A stretch of 24,569 bases of DNA from Mesostigma viride (lineage: Eukaryota > Streptophyta > Mesostigmatophyceae > Mesostigmatales > Mesostigmataceae). This document shows, one piece after another, positions 16,808 through 24,569 of this stretch. Position numbers and translations under genes: made by a program. The DNA lies in the NCBI GenBank assembly GCA_009746045.1, contig RPFO01000603.1, positions 1 to 24,569 on the forward strand, read 5' to 3'. Every line of letters begins with the position of its first letter. Within the stretch, counting starts at the first letter, position 1. A model generated the notes under the pieces. The model searched no databases and was not told where the DNA came from. It saw only the letters and a program-made list of their open reading frames with translations.

Positions 16808-18644
16808 TTATTCAAGATTGATGGGGAGCGAAAACGAGAAGGGAAGTCCCACCAGGCTCCCGCCAACTTCCACAGACCCAGCTGGGACGATGAAAGTCAG
16901 CCCCTGTTCACGCTTTGTGAACATGTCATACCCCACTTCCGGTCGCGTAAGAAGTTTTGTGTACAGTCCACCAAAGTCAACCCTGAGCGATGTGTCCACA
17001 CCGGTTACAGCGGCTGTACCAAACTCCACTCCGTCCATGTAGAACGGGATGGTTAGCGGGGATGGCACAGTGACCGGTGAGGTGGTGATAATCTCCAGCG
17101 CCATCTCGGCCTTTTTGTACGGAACTAGTTGGTCCAGGTAAACATTGGACATCTCCAGATTTGGAAGGGATGCCAATGTATACACCACTTTCGGCTGCCC
17201 CGGCTCCCAGATCACCTCTAATTGCACCCCTGTAACCCCATCTAACACGGTGTGAAACTCCTTACTCTGTCCAACACCATTTAGAAGGTAGAAACCGAAT
17301 GGGATAGTGCGAGTTAGGAACTCTCCGGACACTGTGAACTTGCTTGGCGGGATGTTAAATGATAGGAACTGCAGCTCCTTTGCGAACATATCATACCCGG
17401 TGTTCAATGCGTTTCCATACATGTCACCAAAGTTAAACATCAGCCCTTCCGCGTGCGCGGTCATGGCAGCGTTTCCAAACATGACACCGTCAACCATGTA
17501 CGGGACGGAAACCGAAGAAGTGTATGGGATCATGACAGCTTCGTTCGTCTTGAAGAGCACGCGAACTTCCGGGGGGGGGCGGGTGATGTAAGCGGCGCTA
17601 TTTGACTGACATACACGGGAGATGTTATGAACCGCGGCAAAGAAGCGATCGTAAAAGTATCCGCGCCAGTCCGTTGTCTGACACGTCCAACACAATCTCT
17701 GACAGCCCCTGTATCAATCCCACGTGGCGCCTGATCCGTGTTGCAGATAAGACGGGGTTAATAACGTGTATCTGGATGTCTACCGGCAAGGTATCCTCAA
17801 GCCCGCCGTCCACAGGGAGCTCATACGACGGCAGTGTGAAGGTGAGAAGCTGTGACTCCTTGGTCCGCATGTCCCACCCCCCCGATCGCGTGGTATGGTA
17901 CATTGACGACAAGTCTACGACGAAGTTTCCATTTTTTTGCGTGTTGACATTGAACTCGCCAAACGACTGACTGTCCACCTTGTACGCGACGGGGAAGGTA
18001 CTCTCTGGCGTCTCGCGGTCGTACGGGATGCTTATCACTAGGGAGCAAGTGTCTGAGCTAAGGATGTCGTTTATATCAATCGGGTCGAATACAGCATGGT
18101 ACGGGTCTTTCACCAGACTCAACTGTTTCTGCAGCACACCGGCGGCGTAGGCATTGAATAGCGCGCTCCTGATGATAGGCAAGCGCACCGGGGGGGGTGG
18201 GGGGGTAAAGGTGATCGAAACCTCTGTGGGCGTGTCGATGATTTGATCATCCACCATGTACGCGTTGGACGGGATAGTAAACGTCAACACGTGGTTCTGA
18301 GTGATCTGCATCAGGTCGTAGCCTACCATAGTTTTTACAGTGTTGTACACGTACCCCAATACCAACTGATACCCTCCACTGACCTGTGTCATTGCCACGT
18401 TTCCAAACTCTGTGCCATTGATGCTGTATTTTACCACAATTATCCCATTTGTCAGCTGCGGTTTCCATACAGGCATGAACAGGACGCAATATAGTTTGCC
18501 CGCTATCATGGAGATCGGTACACTGCTAATAACACTACGATCGGGCCACGAAGAGATCGGGACACTTTGCAGCATTGTCGATGCATCCGCCATTATCTGC
18601 AAGTGCAACCCCCTGGCCCCTGGCACTTGTGTGATGTTCACCAT
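16808..18644 (-). pseudogene. Four-repeat beta-rich protein related to the 1605-aa protein, split by one frameshift
   Basis: The start is the ATG at 18642-18644 (MVNITQVPGARGLHLQI). Codons upstream are non-ATG, and the second half has no ATG of its own. One frame runs from here to about 17660 and the next from about 17690 to the stop at 16808. The break lies within 17625-17695, where the lengths fit one extra base. The whole would be about 611 residues. Four repeats end in a signature like that of the neighbouring giant protein: GYDLMQITQNHVLTFTIPSN, GWDMRTKESQLLTFTLPSYE, GYDMFAKELQFLSFNIPPSK and GYDMFTKREQGLTFIVPAGS, each followed by V-x-x-x and a short tail. The shared signature and adjacency indicate duplication of one repeat family. 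Runs of seven to nine G or C lie nearby, at about 17571-17579 and 18188-18206. A structural or surface role is inferred. Confidence 0.75.
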
Positions 18645-18694
18645 TGTTAATGTACTCAAAGAAAGTTTTATTAGGCATCAGGTTTTTAATACGG
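18645..18694 (-). terminator. Short gap with AATAAA-type 3' end signal
   Basis: The 50-base gap between the KilA-N gene and the four-repeat gene carries AATAAA on the coding strand (reverse complement of 18667-18672), about 22 bases after the KilA-N stop. This is a plausible polyadenylation or 3' end signal. The rest is A/T-rich and may contain the promoter of the next gene. Confidence 0.4.
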
Positions 18695-19494
18695 TTATGC
18701 AAAGTACCTCTCGAAGTACTGCTCAGTGCATACCATCATGTCGAGCCCTTGCATGTGAAATTCAATCAAGTCCAGTTGTTCCTCCGCGATTTCTTTCCCG
18801 TCCCTGTCAAAAACCACGATGACCTTTGTGAGACCGGGGAAGTGGTGGCCGTACACCAGCAACTGGCCCACAGCGTCGGTCCATCGCGCGAATTCTTTCA
18901 CTTCTAGTAACATCTTGAACTTGTAGCTGACAATGTCCGCTCTCATGCCCGTGTCTCCCACTTTCACTTCGACCTGCCCCCCCACGCGCATGGCGACACT
19001 GTCTCGCACTTCAGACTCTGAGCGCTGCGCCGACTGCCTCCCGGCGTCCTGGAACATTCTCGTGGCGAGGGTCTTCATGCACCCCTTTGGACAGGCGGGG
19101 GTGTTGTAAAAGATGTCCGCCCAGTCCATGGCGGCGACGGCGAATACGGGGCTTATCCAAGCTGCCACGTGCCATATGAGCGACGTGTGCATCCAGGTCC
19201 CCTGCATGGACGGCGTGCCCCCTTGCACTCGCTCCATCAGCTTGTCCATCCCCAGATGGAGCTTCATTGCGTCCAGTAAGTCCTCAAACGCCTTTGTCCT
19301 TGTGAATGTCTTTATCTTCCTCTTGCCCAAGGACAGCACGTCACAAAAGTCTTGTCCATTCACGTAACGCGTTTCCTTCGCTACTCTCACTTTGCCAGTA
19401 AGAGGGGAGTTTTCCATCTCAAAATATTGGTACTTGTCATCTTCGTGGACGACGCGAAAAAGAGGCAGCGTAGCTCTCCAGGACGAACGTCCAT
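18695..19494 (-). CDS. KilA-N domain protein with C-terminal PD-(D/E)XK-like nuclease domain
   Basis: The KilA-N domain is a DNA-binding module common in large DNA viruses and phages. Here it runs from about ENSPLTGKVRVAKETRYVNG through FCDVLSLGKRKIKTFTRTKA to the hallmark TWMHTSLIWHVAAWISPVFA and AAMDWADIF. The C-terminal part resembles a PD-(D/E)XK fold, with Asp in MRADIVSY, the E-x-K in LLEVKEFARW and a Gln in AVGQLLVYGH. It is probably nuclease-like, though activity is not shown. The start is uncertain. The KilA-N frame stays open to an ATG at 19612, but that overlaps the upstream MCP by 79 bases. An ATG at 19494 (MDVRPGELR...) leaves a 40-base gap like its neighbours but is in another frame, implying a small indel at about 19450-19485. 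The first internal ATG at 19417 gives an intact 240-residue protein that lacks some conserved-looking sequence. Confidence 0.8.
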
Positions 19495-19533
19495 TGTGTG
19501 TTTTTGCGTACCGTCTAGCTAGCCGCGTGTGGC

Positions 19534-21147
19534 TTAGGAGGCGTACCGCTTTCCTCCCATACCGTTTTGGATCTTGATGACGTTGAAGTTCTTGGCGTAC
19601 ACGTGGATGCATCCCGGTTTCAGCGGGCCCGTCCTCTTCAGCACTAGCTTGACGTCATCCAGCCTGGACAGGTTGATAGACCCAGTTGGCTTCCACGAGT
19701 CCGGCTGCAGGCTGAACGGGATGATATAGATGCGGTCATCCCACGCGCGGCTGTGGAAGTGCGATGGCAACAGCGAGGAGAAGTAGACCGGGTCGCGCCC
19801 GTCTCCGTACACATTCTGCGAGTTCAACACCAGGTTGGCGGTGCTGAACAGGTGGTTGTCCCCGAACGCCGACTCGGTGTTAGCAAACGACCAGTATCCG
19901 TTATAGTGGGTCTTTGCGCTGCTGTCATTGCCCCACCACTCGTCCGCGCGGTAGAAGAATATGAGCTCCTTGGTTGGGTGGTTGAACTTGAGGTCGATGG
20001 ACACCTGGTCCGCCCCCGCGGTGACAAAGTGCTGGTGGTGTTGGTACTCTGTCACAATGTACTCGTGGGTGTTGACGGCAAATTGCCTGCGCTCGAAGTC
20101 GTCCAGGTAGATGTACCTGCACATGAGGCGGACGGAGAGGGAGGGGGGGTCAGCCACCCACACGTTTCTCCCGCTGGCGGTTATTGTATATTTCGGTGTG
20201 TCAAGGTTGTACTTCTCCGCATCGGGCACGAGTGTGTGGGGGATCTTGAAGGTGGTCCCACCAAAATCGTCTAGAGTGAACTCGATCGCATGGGTAGTTT
20301 GGTCAACCTTTAAAGTTGCTTTTTCCAGTTTGTCAGTGTATAGCGCGTTCTCGATGACGTAGTTGACTGCAGACAGGTCGTTACTCTCGGCGATGAGCTC
20401 CGACATCTCGTCGCCGTAGATGCCGCGAAGGTACAGCGATCGGATGAGCGCTCGCAGCCCGGCCGGGTCGGTTGATTGGAAAATAGGGTTCCAATCAGTT
20501 AATTTTGGATTGGGCGTGTTCAGACTGTAATGATTGAAGATCTTGTCGACGGGACTGAGCTTCACCTTCACCCGCACCTCGTGGTACTGCAGGGCGATCA
20601 TGGGGAGCGCAAGGCCGGGGTCGCGCGTGAAGCTGAACTCGAGAGGCAGGTACAGGAACTGCTTGTAGGTGTTGGTGTACTGCTCCTTGACGGTGCCGTT
20701 TGCATTAAATTCGATAGACCCGCCGTGCTGGACGGGCATGTTCTTTACGTAGCTCTGGTGGTCAGGCCTGGAGATGACGTCCATGATATGCAGCATGTCT
20801 CCCGTGATCCTCTCGATCTGGTACCCGCCGATGGTGAGCTCCACATAGTCGATGAGCGCGCGCCCGAAGTCCTTGATGAATGGCGAAAACTTGCTCTCCC
20901 AGTTCTTCACAGTCCCCATCTCCACCATCAGCGTGCAATTGGTGACCAGGTCACCGGAGCGGGGGAGCTTGAACTCCACCAGCTGGCCGTAGTCGGACGT
21001 CCCGGTGCTCTGTGTGATGATGGCGTCGTCCCACGCGAAGTTGGTGTGGCGCGGGTACACGGTCTTCCAAAAGGTGATTTCGGGGTTCACGATGGTCGCG
21101 ATGTCCTGCGACCCTTTCGCGTGGAGTTGCATGATCGCGGATGCCAT
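19534..21147 (-). CDS. Major capsid protein paralogue 3 (537 aa)
   Basis: Third intact double-jelly-roll capsid protein. The start is the ATG at 21145-21147 (MASAIMQLHAKGSQDIATIV); the frame continues upstream only through non-ATG codons. Hallmarks are TFWKTVYPRHTNFAW, FKLPRSGDLVTNCTLMVEM, DYVELTIGGYQIERITGDML, LYLPLEFSFTRDPGLALPMI, YIYLDDFERRQFAVNTHEYI, GRDPVYFSSLLPSHFHSR and the end FNVIKIQNGMGGKRYAS. It is closer to paralogue 2 than to the plus-strand copy. A central insert of intermediate size (about residues 210-330, with YLRGIYGDEMSELIAESNDL) separates the two jelly rolls. It is the first gene of the minus-strand structural block and shares a 99-base divergent promoter region with the fourth MCP. 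Confidence 0.95.
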   Translation of the reverse strand: MASAIMQLHAKGSQDIATIVNPEITFWKTVYPRHTNFAWDDAIITQSTGTSDYGQLVEFKLPRSGDLVTNCTLMVEMGTVKNWESKFSPFIKDFGRALIDYVELTIGGYQIERITGDMLHIMDVISRPDHQSYVKNMPVQHGGSIEFNANGTVKEQYTNTYKQFLYLPLEFSFTRDPGLALPMIALQYHEVRVKVKLSPVDKIFNHYSLNTPNPKLTDWNPIFQSTDPAGLRALIRSLYLRGIYGDEMSELIAESNDLSAVNYVIENALYTDKLEKATLKVDQTTHAIEFTLDDFGGTTFKIPHTLVPDAEKYNLDTPKYTITASGRNVWVADPPSLSVRLMCRYIYLDDFERRQFAVNTHEYIVTEYQHHQHFVTAGADQVSIDLKFNHPTKELIFFYRADEWWGNDSSAKTHYNGYWSFANTESAFGDNHLFSTANLVLNSQNVYGDGRDPVYFSSLLPSHFHSRAWDDRIYIIPFSLQPDSWKPTGSINLSRLDDVKLVLKRTGPLKPGCIHVYAKNFNVIKIQNGMGGKRYAS

Positions 21148-21246
21148 GTTGTGATGTATAGTGTTTGCGGAGAAAAAAAATCGTTCGTGCAGTAACGCGG
21201 TTGGGGCCACACACAAATTATCGCACGCGATGTATGAAATGCGTCA
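21148..21246. promoter_or_regulatory. Divergent promoter region between two MCP genes
   Basis: This 99-base gap separates two capsid genes that are transcribed away from each other. On the minus side, CACTATACATCAC lies about 6-18 bases before the ATG at 21147, a weaker counterpart of the CTATATATA boxes of the other two minus-strand MCP genes. On the plus side nothing TATA-like is obvious; the sequence upstream of 21247 contains AATTATCGC and ATGTATGAAATG. Confidence 0.5.
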
Positions 21247-22897
21247 ATGTCTCAAGACCTGAGCGCGCCGGTCACCTGGCTGCATTCTAAGGGGACATTT
21301 GACGAGTACCTTACCGCGTTGCCTGAGAAGACGTACTTCAAGCACGTGTATAGCCGCCACACCAATTACAGTTGGACCGACGTCCAGCTCAACCCCGTCA
21401 ACAAGGCGGAGTACGGGTCGGAGGTTCGCTTCGTCGTTCCCAGGATCGGCGACCTGATCACCAAGATGTACCTGTACTTCCACGTGAACAAGTTGAACTA
21501 TGGCACGATGGAGCACACGGTGAACGACGTGAAGTTCGTGGACCCGGCTACCATGCGGTACACCACCACGGCTTCCACGGCTACCGTCGACATCACGGTG
21601 GCCCTGGACGCCAGCAAGGTCCCTCGCAGTGCACAGTTGGGGTACAAGGGCGTGACCCACGACATGTTCAACGAGTCGTGGATGCGTTCGATGGGGTACG
21701 TGTTGCCGGAGAAGGTGGAATTGTGGGTGGGCAACCAGATGGTGGACAGCGTGACGGGGGACTTCATGTACGTGTGGGACTCGCTGGTCCACACCCAGTC
21801 CAACAGCGTGGTGCTCAACACCCCCGATGACAACGGCGGGGGGTTCAATATCGGCACGCAGCACGACCAGCACATCTACATCCCGATCCAGTTCTACTTT
21901 TCCGAGAGCCAGGGCCACGCGCTTCCTATCAGCGCGCTGCAGTACCACGAGATGGAGGTGCGCGTGAAGTTGAGCCCCCGCCCGCTGCTTTCGTCGTACT
22001 TAAAATACCACGAGAAGGCCACCTTTTTCGTGACCCCAACGCCACCCCCGATCACCCTACCCAGCCCTAATCCAGAGAGGTGGATGTTGAAGGACGTGCC
22101 GCTATTCTATGAGGACCCGGTGGGAACCGGTAACCTGACTCGCGACCCCGCCGGGCGCCTGCTGGACCTCGGGGGCGAGCTGAAGAAGGTGGGCCTCGTG
22201 ACCCGCTACGTTTTCCTGGACGCGTTCGAGAGGGAGCAGTTCATGAGGTCGCACAATTCGTGGCTGATAACGGAGACCCAGCACCTGTCCGTTCCCATCA
22301 AAACGACGGACAAGCTGTACAAGGAGATCCCGCTCGACAAGTTCTCCGGCCCGTGCAAGGAGCTCATCTTTTTTTACAGGGCCGACTATCGCACGATCAC
22401 CGGCGACGGGCAGCTTGTGGACAACGTCAAGTTCTGGAATTTCGAGGCCAACCGCCCCATGGTCGGTAAGAAGGATTTGCGGTGGGACTCGCGCGGGTAC
22501 TTTGTCCCGGGGAAGACGGAGGACTGGGCCCAGATCGACGACACGCTATTCGACAGGGCCACGTTCGCTATCAACGGGAAGGACCTGTGGTCCCCCCCCG
22601 CGACCCTCTTTGGTTCGGGTTTTACCTTCCCTTCGAGTTCCACTCCAACGGGCCTACGAACAACTTCAACCAGAACCTGTTTGTGATGCCGTTCTGCTTC
22701 AGGCCCGAGTCCACCGACCCGAACGGCAGCATAAACTTGAGCAAGATCGACAGGGCTTCTTGCGGCTTTATTTCAAGCAGATACCGGGGCTCAAGGAGGG
22801 CGCGGTCATGTCCGACGGGCACATCCACATCTACGCGCGCACCATGAACATGTTCGAGGTCAGCCAGGGCCACGGCAGGAAGGTCTTCATGACGTAA
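21247..22897 (+). pseudogene. Divergent major capsid protein paralogue 4, broken by two frameshifts
   Basis: The fourth double-jelly-roll capsid protein is the only one on the plus strand and the most divergent. The start gives MSQDLSAPVTWLHSKGTFDE. Hallmarks are TYFKHVYSRHTNYSW, RIGDLITKMYLYFHV, LWVGNQMVDSVTGDFMYVWD, IYIPIQFYFSESQGHALPIS and YVFLDAFEREQFMRSHNSWL. The first frame is good to about 22590. At a run of eight C (22592-22599) the sense moves to a second frame (RDPLWFGFYLPFEFHSNGPT, then FCFRPESTDPNGSINLSKID). Near 22755-22770 it moves to a third (HIHIYARTMNMFEVSQGHGR), ending at the TAA at 22895-22897. An intact product would be about 549 residues. MCP paralogues this different often have a special place in the shell or act as minor capsid proteins; that is inference. 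Its 3' end overlaps the LysM gene on the other strand by 11 bases. Confidence 0.9.
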
Positions 22898-23393
22898 ACG
22901 CGGACGCCGCACTCCCCGCCGACGACCGCGCCATGCTCTCCACGATCGGTGCCGCGACTTCCACGGGCACACCACTGAGTGCCAGGATGTTGTTCAGCAG
23001 GTCCTCTCTCCCCCCCCACTGTCGTGGCGCCAAGCGAGGATTGGGCTTCCGCGCCCCGCTGCCGGTGTGGCTCCTGGGCGCGAGACACAGACACTTTGTT
23101 TCCTTGGTTGAGGATGATCCTGGCAAAGTCCTCGGACGTCATCTCCTGGGGTATTATCAGCACGTCGCCCGGTGATAGGTAGCGGGGGTGCACGTGAATG
23201 TTCTTGGCTATGAGCTCGGTGACCTGCACCCCTGCGGCGCTGGCTATGGATTCCCAGGTGTCCCCCATTTTCACTATGTATTGATGGCGGTTGGGTTGGC
23301 GGCAGTAGGGCCCGTCTGCAGTTTGGGTTGAGGCGGGGGCAGGTTGGCCTCCTTTATGAATGTGGACAGTATGTTTTGTGCCTCTTCGTCCAT
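22887..23393 (-). pseudogene. LysM-domain protein, broken by two compensating frameshifts
   Basis: A LysM module (peptidoglycan- or chitin-binding fold) is clear in the middle frame: YIVKMGDTWESIASAAGVQV and HPRYLSPGDVLIIP at about 23150-23285. The N-terminus reads in another frame from the ATG at 23391-23393 (MDEEAQNILSTFIKEANLPP) and shifts near 23275-23290. The C-terminus (EDLLNNILALSGVPVEVAAP) is in the first frame again, after a shift at the run of eight C at 23010-23017, and stops at 22887-22889. The full span of 507 bases is exactly 169 codons, so the two shifts cancel. In viruses LysM proteins are often virion components that touch host or capsid glycans. The GTG at 23274 and ATG at 23268 inside the domain are unlikely to be the true start. 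Confidence 0.75.
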
Positions 23394-23464
23394 GTTCCTA
23401 TTAGACGCATACAAATTATTGCAATGTAAAACGCGATTGGTTATTAACACATAAGGGGTGCTTA

Positions 23465-23818
23465 TCAATCCTCCTCGCGCACAGAGACCGTCAGTCTCAG
23501 CTTGCGGTTTCCGACCTGTATAACCTTGTCGATGCCTTGTGCTGCGGCCGGGGGCTTCAACCCGGACGACATGACGTGCGCGATCAAATCGAAGATGCCG
23601 TCGTGATCAGTATCGAATTGCTCGCCGCCGCCCACAAAATGCTGGTTCATGCACACGTCCGTGTGCGGCATCTCGTCGTCTTCTGGCACTTCGAACACCA
23701 CGTTGCCTTCTCCGTCCAGCGACGCGCTCCACCCCTGTTTCATGCCGGACAGCAACACTCCGAGCAGCGCCTTATCGGAGTTGGTAATGGCGGCCTTCTC
23801 CTTGCGACACTTGTTCAT
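23465..23818 (-). CDS. Small acidic protein with an EF-hand-like calcium loop (117 aa)
   Basis: An intact frame from the ATG at 23816-23818 (MNKCRKEKAAITNSDKALLG) to 23465. Residues 69-77 contain DTDHDGIFD, matching the D-x-D-x-D-G core of EF-hand or dockerin-like calcium loops, and the following FDLIAHVM could be the exiting helix. Only one such loop is seen and the preceding helix is not obvious, so calcium binding is tentative. The middle is strongly acidic (EVPEDDEMPHTD). No family is recognised. It lies 71 bases upstream of the LysM gene on the same strand and is divergent from the next small gene. Confidence 0.65.
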   Translation of the reverse strand: MNKCRKEKAAITNSDKALLGVLLSGMKQGWSASLDGEGNVVFEVPEDDEMPHTDVCMNQHFVGGGEQFDTDHDGIFDLIAHVMSSGLKPPAAAQGIDKVIQVGNRKLRLTVSVREED

Positions 23819-23908
23819 GCTGGCGTTCTTACGTGTACTTTATATTTTAATTGGTCCCTTCTGGCCGCGGTTGGTGGCGACATATTTCCTGTTGCTATAA
23901 TCAGCACG
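23819..23908. promoter_or_regulatory. Divergent promoter region between two small genes
   Basis: This 90-base gap separates two divergently transcribed small genes. It is A/T-rich at the left (TTTATATTTTAATTGG, about 23839-23854), giving AAAATATAAAG on the minus coding strand 20-35 bases before that ATG. On the plus side GCTATAATC (about 23894-23902) lies just before the start at 23909, resembling the short CTATA elements before the MCP genes. Confidence 0.4.
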
Positions 23909-24189
23909 ATGTCTTCCGTCACCCGCTTGACAGCCGATTACGTCAACATAAACAACCGCATCCGGTTCACGGCGACGGGGGACAGTTTGTTGTCCACAAA
24001 CCCATTGGACATCGGCAACTTCAGGCTGTATACCACGCAGGTGAAAAGGGACGGGGAATGGCACACGGCCATGTACGTGCTGCAAAGAACGGAAGGAATC
24101 CGATACAGGAGGACACCGACCCGAACTTCATAAACTACACCTTACTCGGAGCCATTGTGTACGAGGCCCCGTTCGAGCTCCCACCCTAG
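23909..24189 (+). pseudogene. Small hypothetical gene (about 93 codons) with one frameshift
   Basis: From the ATG at 23909 the frame reads MSSVTRLTADYVNINNRIRF and continues sensibly to HTAMYVLQRTE at about 24090. From there another frame is the better one (EDTDPNFINYTLLGAIVYEA), ending at the stop at 24187-24189. The original first frame instead drifts into Arg/Thr-rich text and stops at 24133. No family is recognised. The pattern of short beta strands suggests a small globular protein. The next gene downstream, in the same orientation, is PCNA. Confidence 0.55.
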
Positions 24190-24284
24190 CCGCCGCATCG
24201 TGTCCGCTGCCGGACGCTCGTCCTCGTCTGGACCGCTCCCGCGCCATTACTTATTAGCACAAAAACAGTCGCACGCGTACCATA

Positions 24285-24569
24285 ATGGAGTTCAGGACCG
24301 TCCAGGGGTCGTCCATTAAACTGCTGGTGGAGGCGCTGAAGGAGCTGACCAACGAACGTGAATGTGCGGTTCGACCCCAATGGCGTGCACATCACCGCCA
24401 TGGACGGGTGCCACTGCGCTCTGTTCCATGTGAACCTGCAAGCGGACAAGATCGAGGATACTCTTGCTCGCAGAATTTCACGGTGGGCGTGAGCCTGCTG
24501 AACCTGTACAAGCTGCTGAAAACGTGTCAGCAACGACGAGCTCGAGCTGCGGCTCGATGTGACGAAACA
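24285..24569 (+). pseudogene. PCNA: PCNA-like sliding clamp, N-terminal part, frameshifted and cut by the window end
   Basis: The sliding clamp encircles DNA and tethers the polymerase and other replication factors. The start at 24285 gives MEFRTVQGSSIKLLVEALKE, a typical PCNA first strand and helix. The following DPNGVHITAMDGCHCALFHV and NLQADKIE match the conserved region around the M-D and the strand after it, but lie in a different frame after a shift near 24350-24360. Further shifts at about 24455-24470 (before FTVGVSLLNLYKLLKT) and about 24525 (before SNDDELELRL) follow. At least three indels occur in 285 bases. The gene runs off the right edge, so only about the first 95 of roughly 260 residues are seen. 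Viral rather than host origin is assumed from the neighbours. Confidence 0.85.

Noticed and set aside
19753-21195. Long plus-strand frames opposite MCP paralogue 3, and similar ones opposite the other MCP genes
   Set aside because: These are Val/Asp/His-rich mirror frames that recur opposite each MCP gene because the MCP genes are homologous.

Overview
The window carries genes of a large nucleocytoplasmic DNA virus (phylum Nucleocytoviricota), most likely one infecting an alga or another protist. It is either a free viral contig or a copy integrated in a eukaryotic genome. The main evidence is four paralogous double-jelly-roll major capsid proteins (MCPs) within about 14 kb, a packaging ATPase of the A32 family, the start of a PCNA-type sliding clamp, a KilA-N protein, a MYND-finger protein and a LysM protein. 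I cannot assign a family from the sequence alone.

Layout. 1-1460: two small minus-strand reading frames of unknown function (one broken), then a packaging ATPase broken by several frameshifts. 1523-1854: a two-copy direct repeat of about 170 bp. 1886-4689: two minus-strand genes, a coiled-coil/poly-Q/Ala-Pro-repeat protein and an unrecognised 282-residue protein upstream of it. 4975-7300: a long A/T-rich stretch with no convincing gene, containing a 1.7 kb segment bounded by perfect inverted repeats flanked by TTAA, which looks like a DNA transposon or its remnant. 7440-8230: a MYND-finger gene with one frameshift. 8664-21147: a compact block entirely on the minus strand, in transcription order MCP, KilA-N/nuclease-like protein, a four-repeat beta-rich protein (frameshifted), a 1605-residue protein of about eight related repeats, MCP, MCP. 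21247-24569: a divergent fourth MCP on the plus strand (two frameshifts), a convergent LysM gene (two frameshifts), a small acidic protein with an EF-hand-like loop, a small frameshifted gene, and the frameshifted beginning of PCNA.

How the genes fit together. The 8.6-23.4 kb part reads as a virion-structure module: capsid shell proteins, long repeat proteins that could form surface fibres or other outer structures, and a LysM protein that could bind glycans. The gaps inside the minus-strand block are only 40-50 bp. Two MCP genes share an upstream motif (TCTAGA plus a TATATA box) directly before the start codon, and a third has a weaker TATA-like element in the same place, which suggests co-ordinated, probably late, expression. 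The ATPase (DNA packaging) and PCNA (replication) lie at the two edges.

The most striking property is the mixture of long intact frames (1605, 608, 537 and 452 residues) with core genes interrupted by single-base indels, several at homopolymers of six to nine bases. This is what a recently integrated, decaying viral copy would look like, but uncorrected long-read errors would look the same. The A/T-rich gene-free stretch with transposon-like ends favours eukaryotic host DNA or host-type mobile elements, without proving integration.
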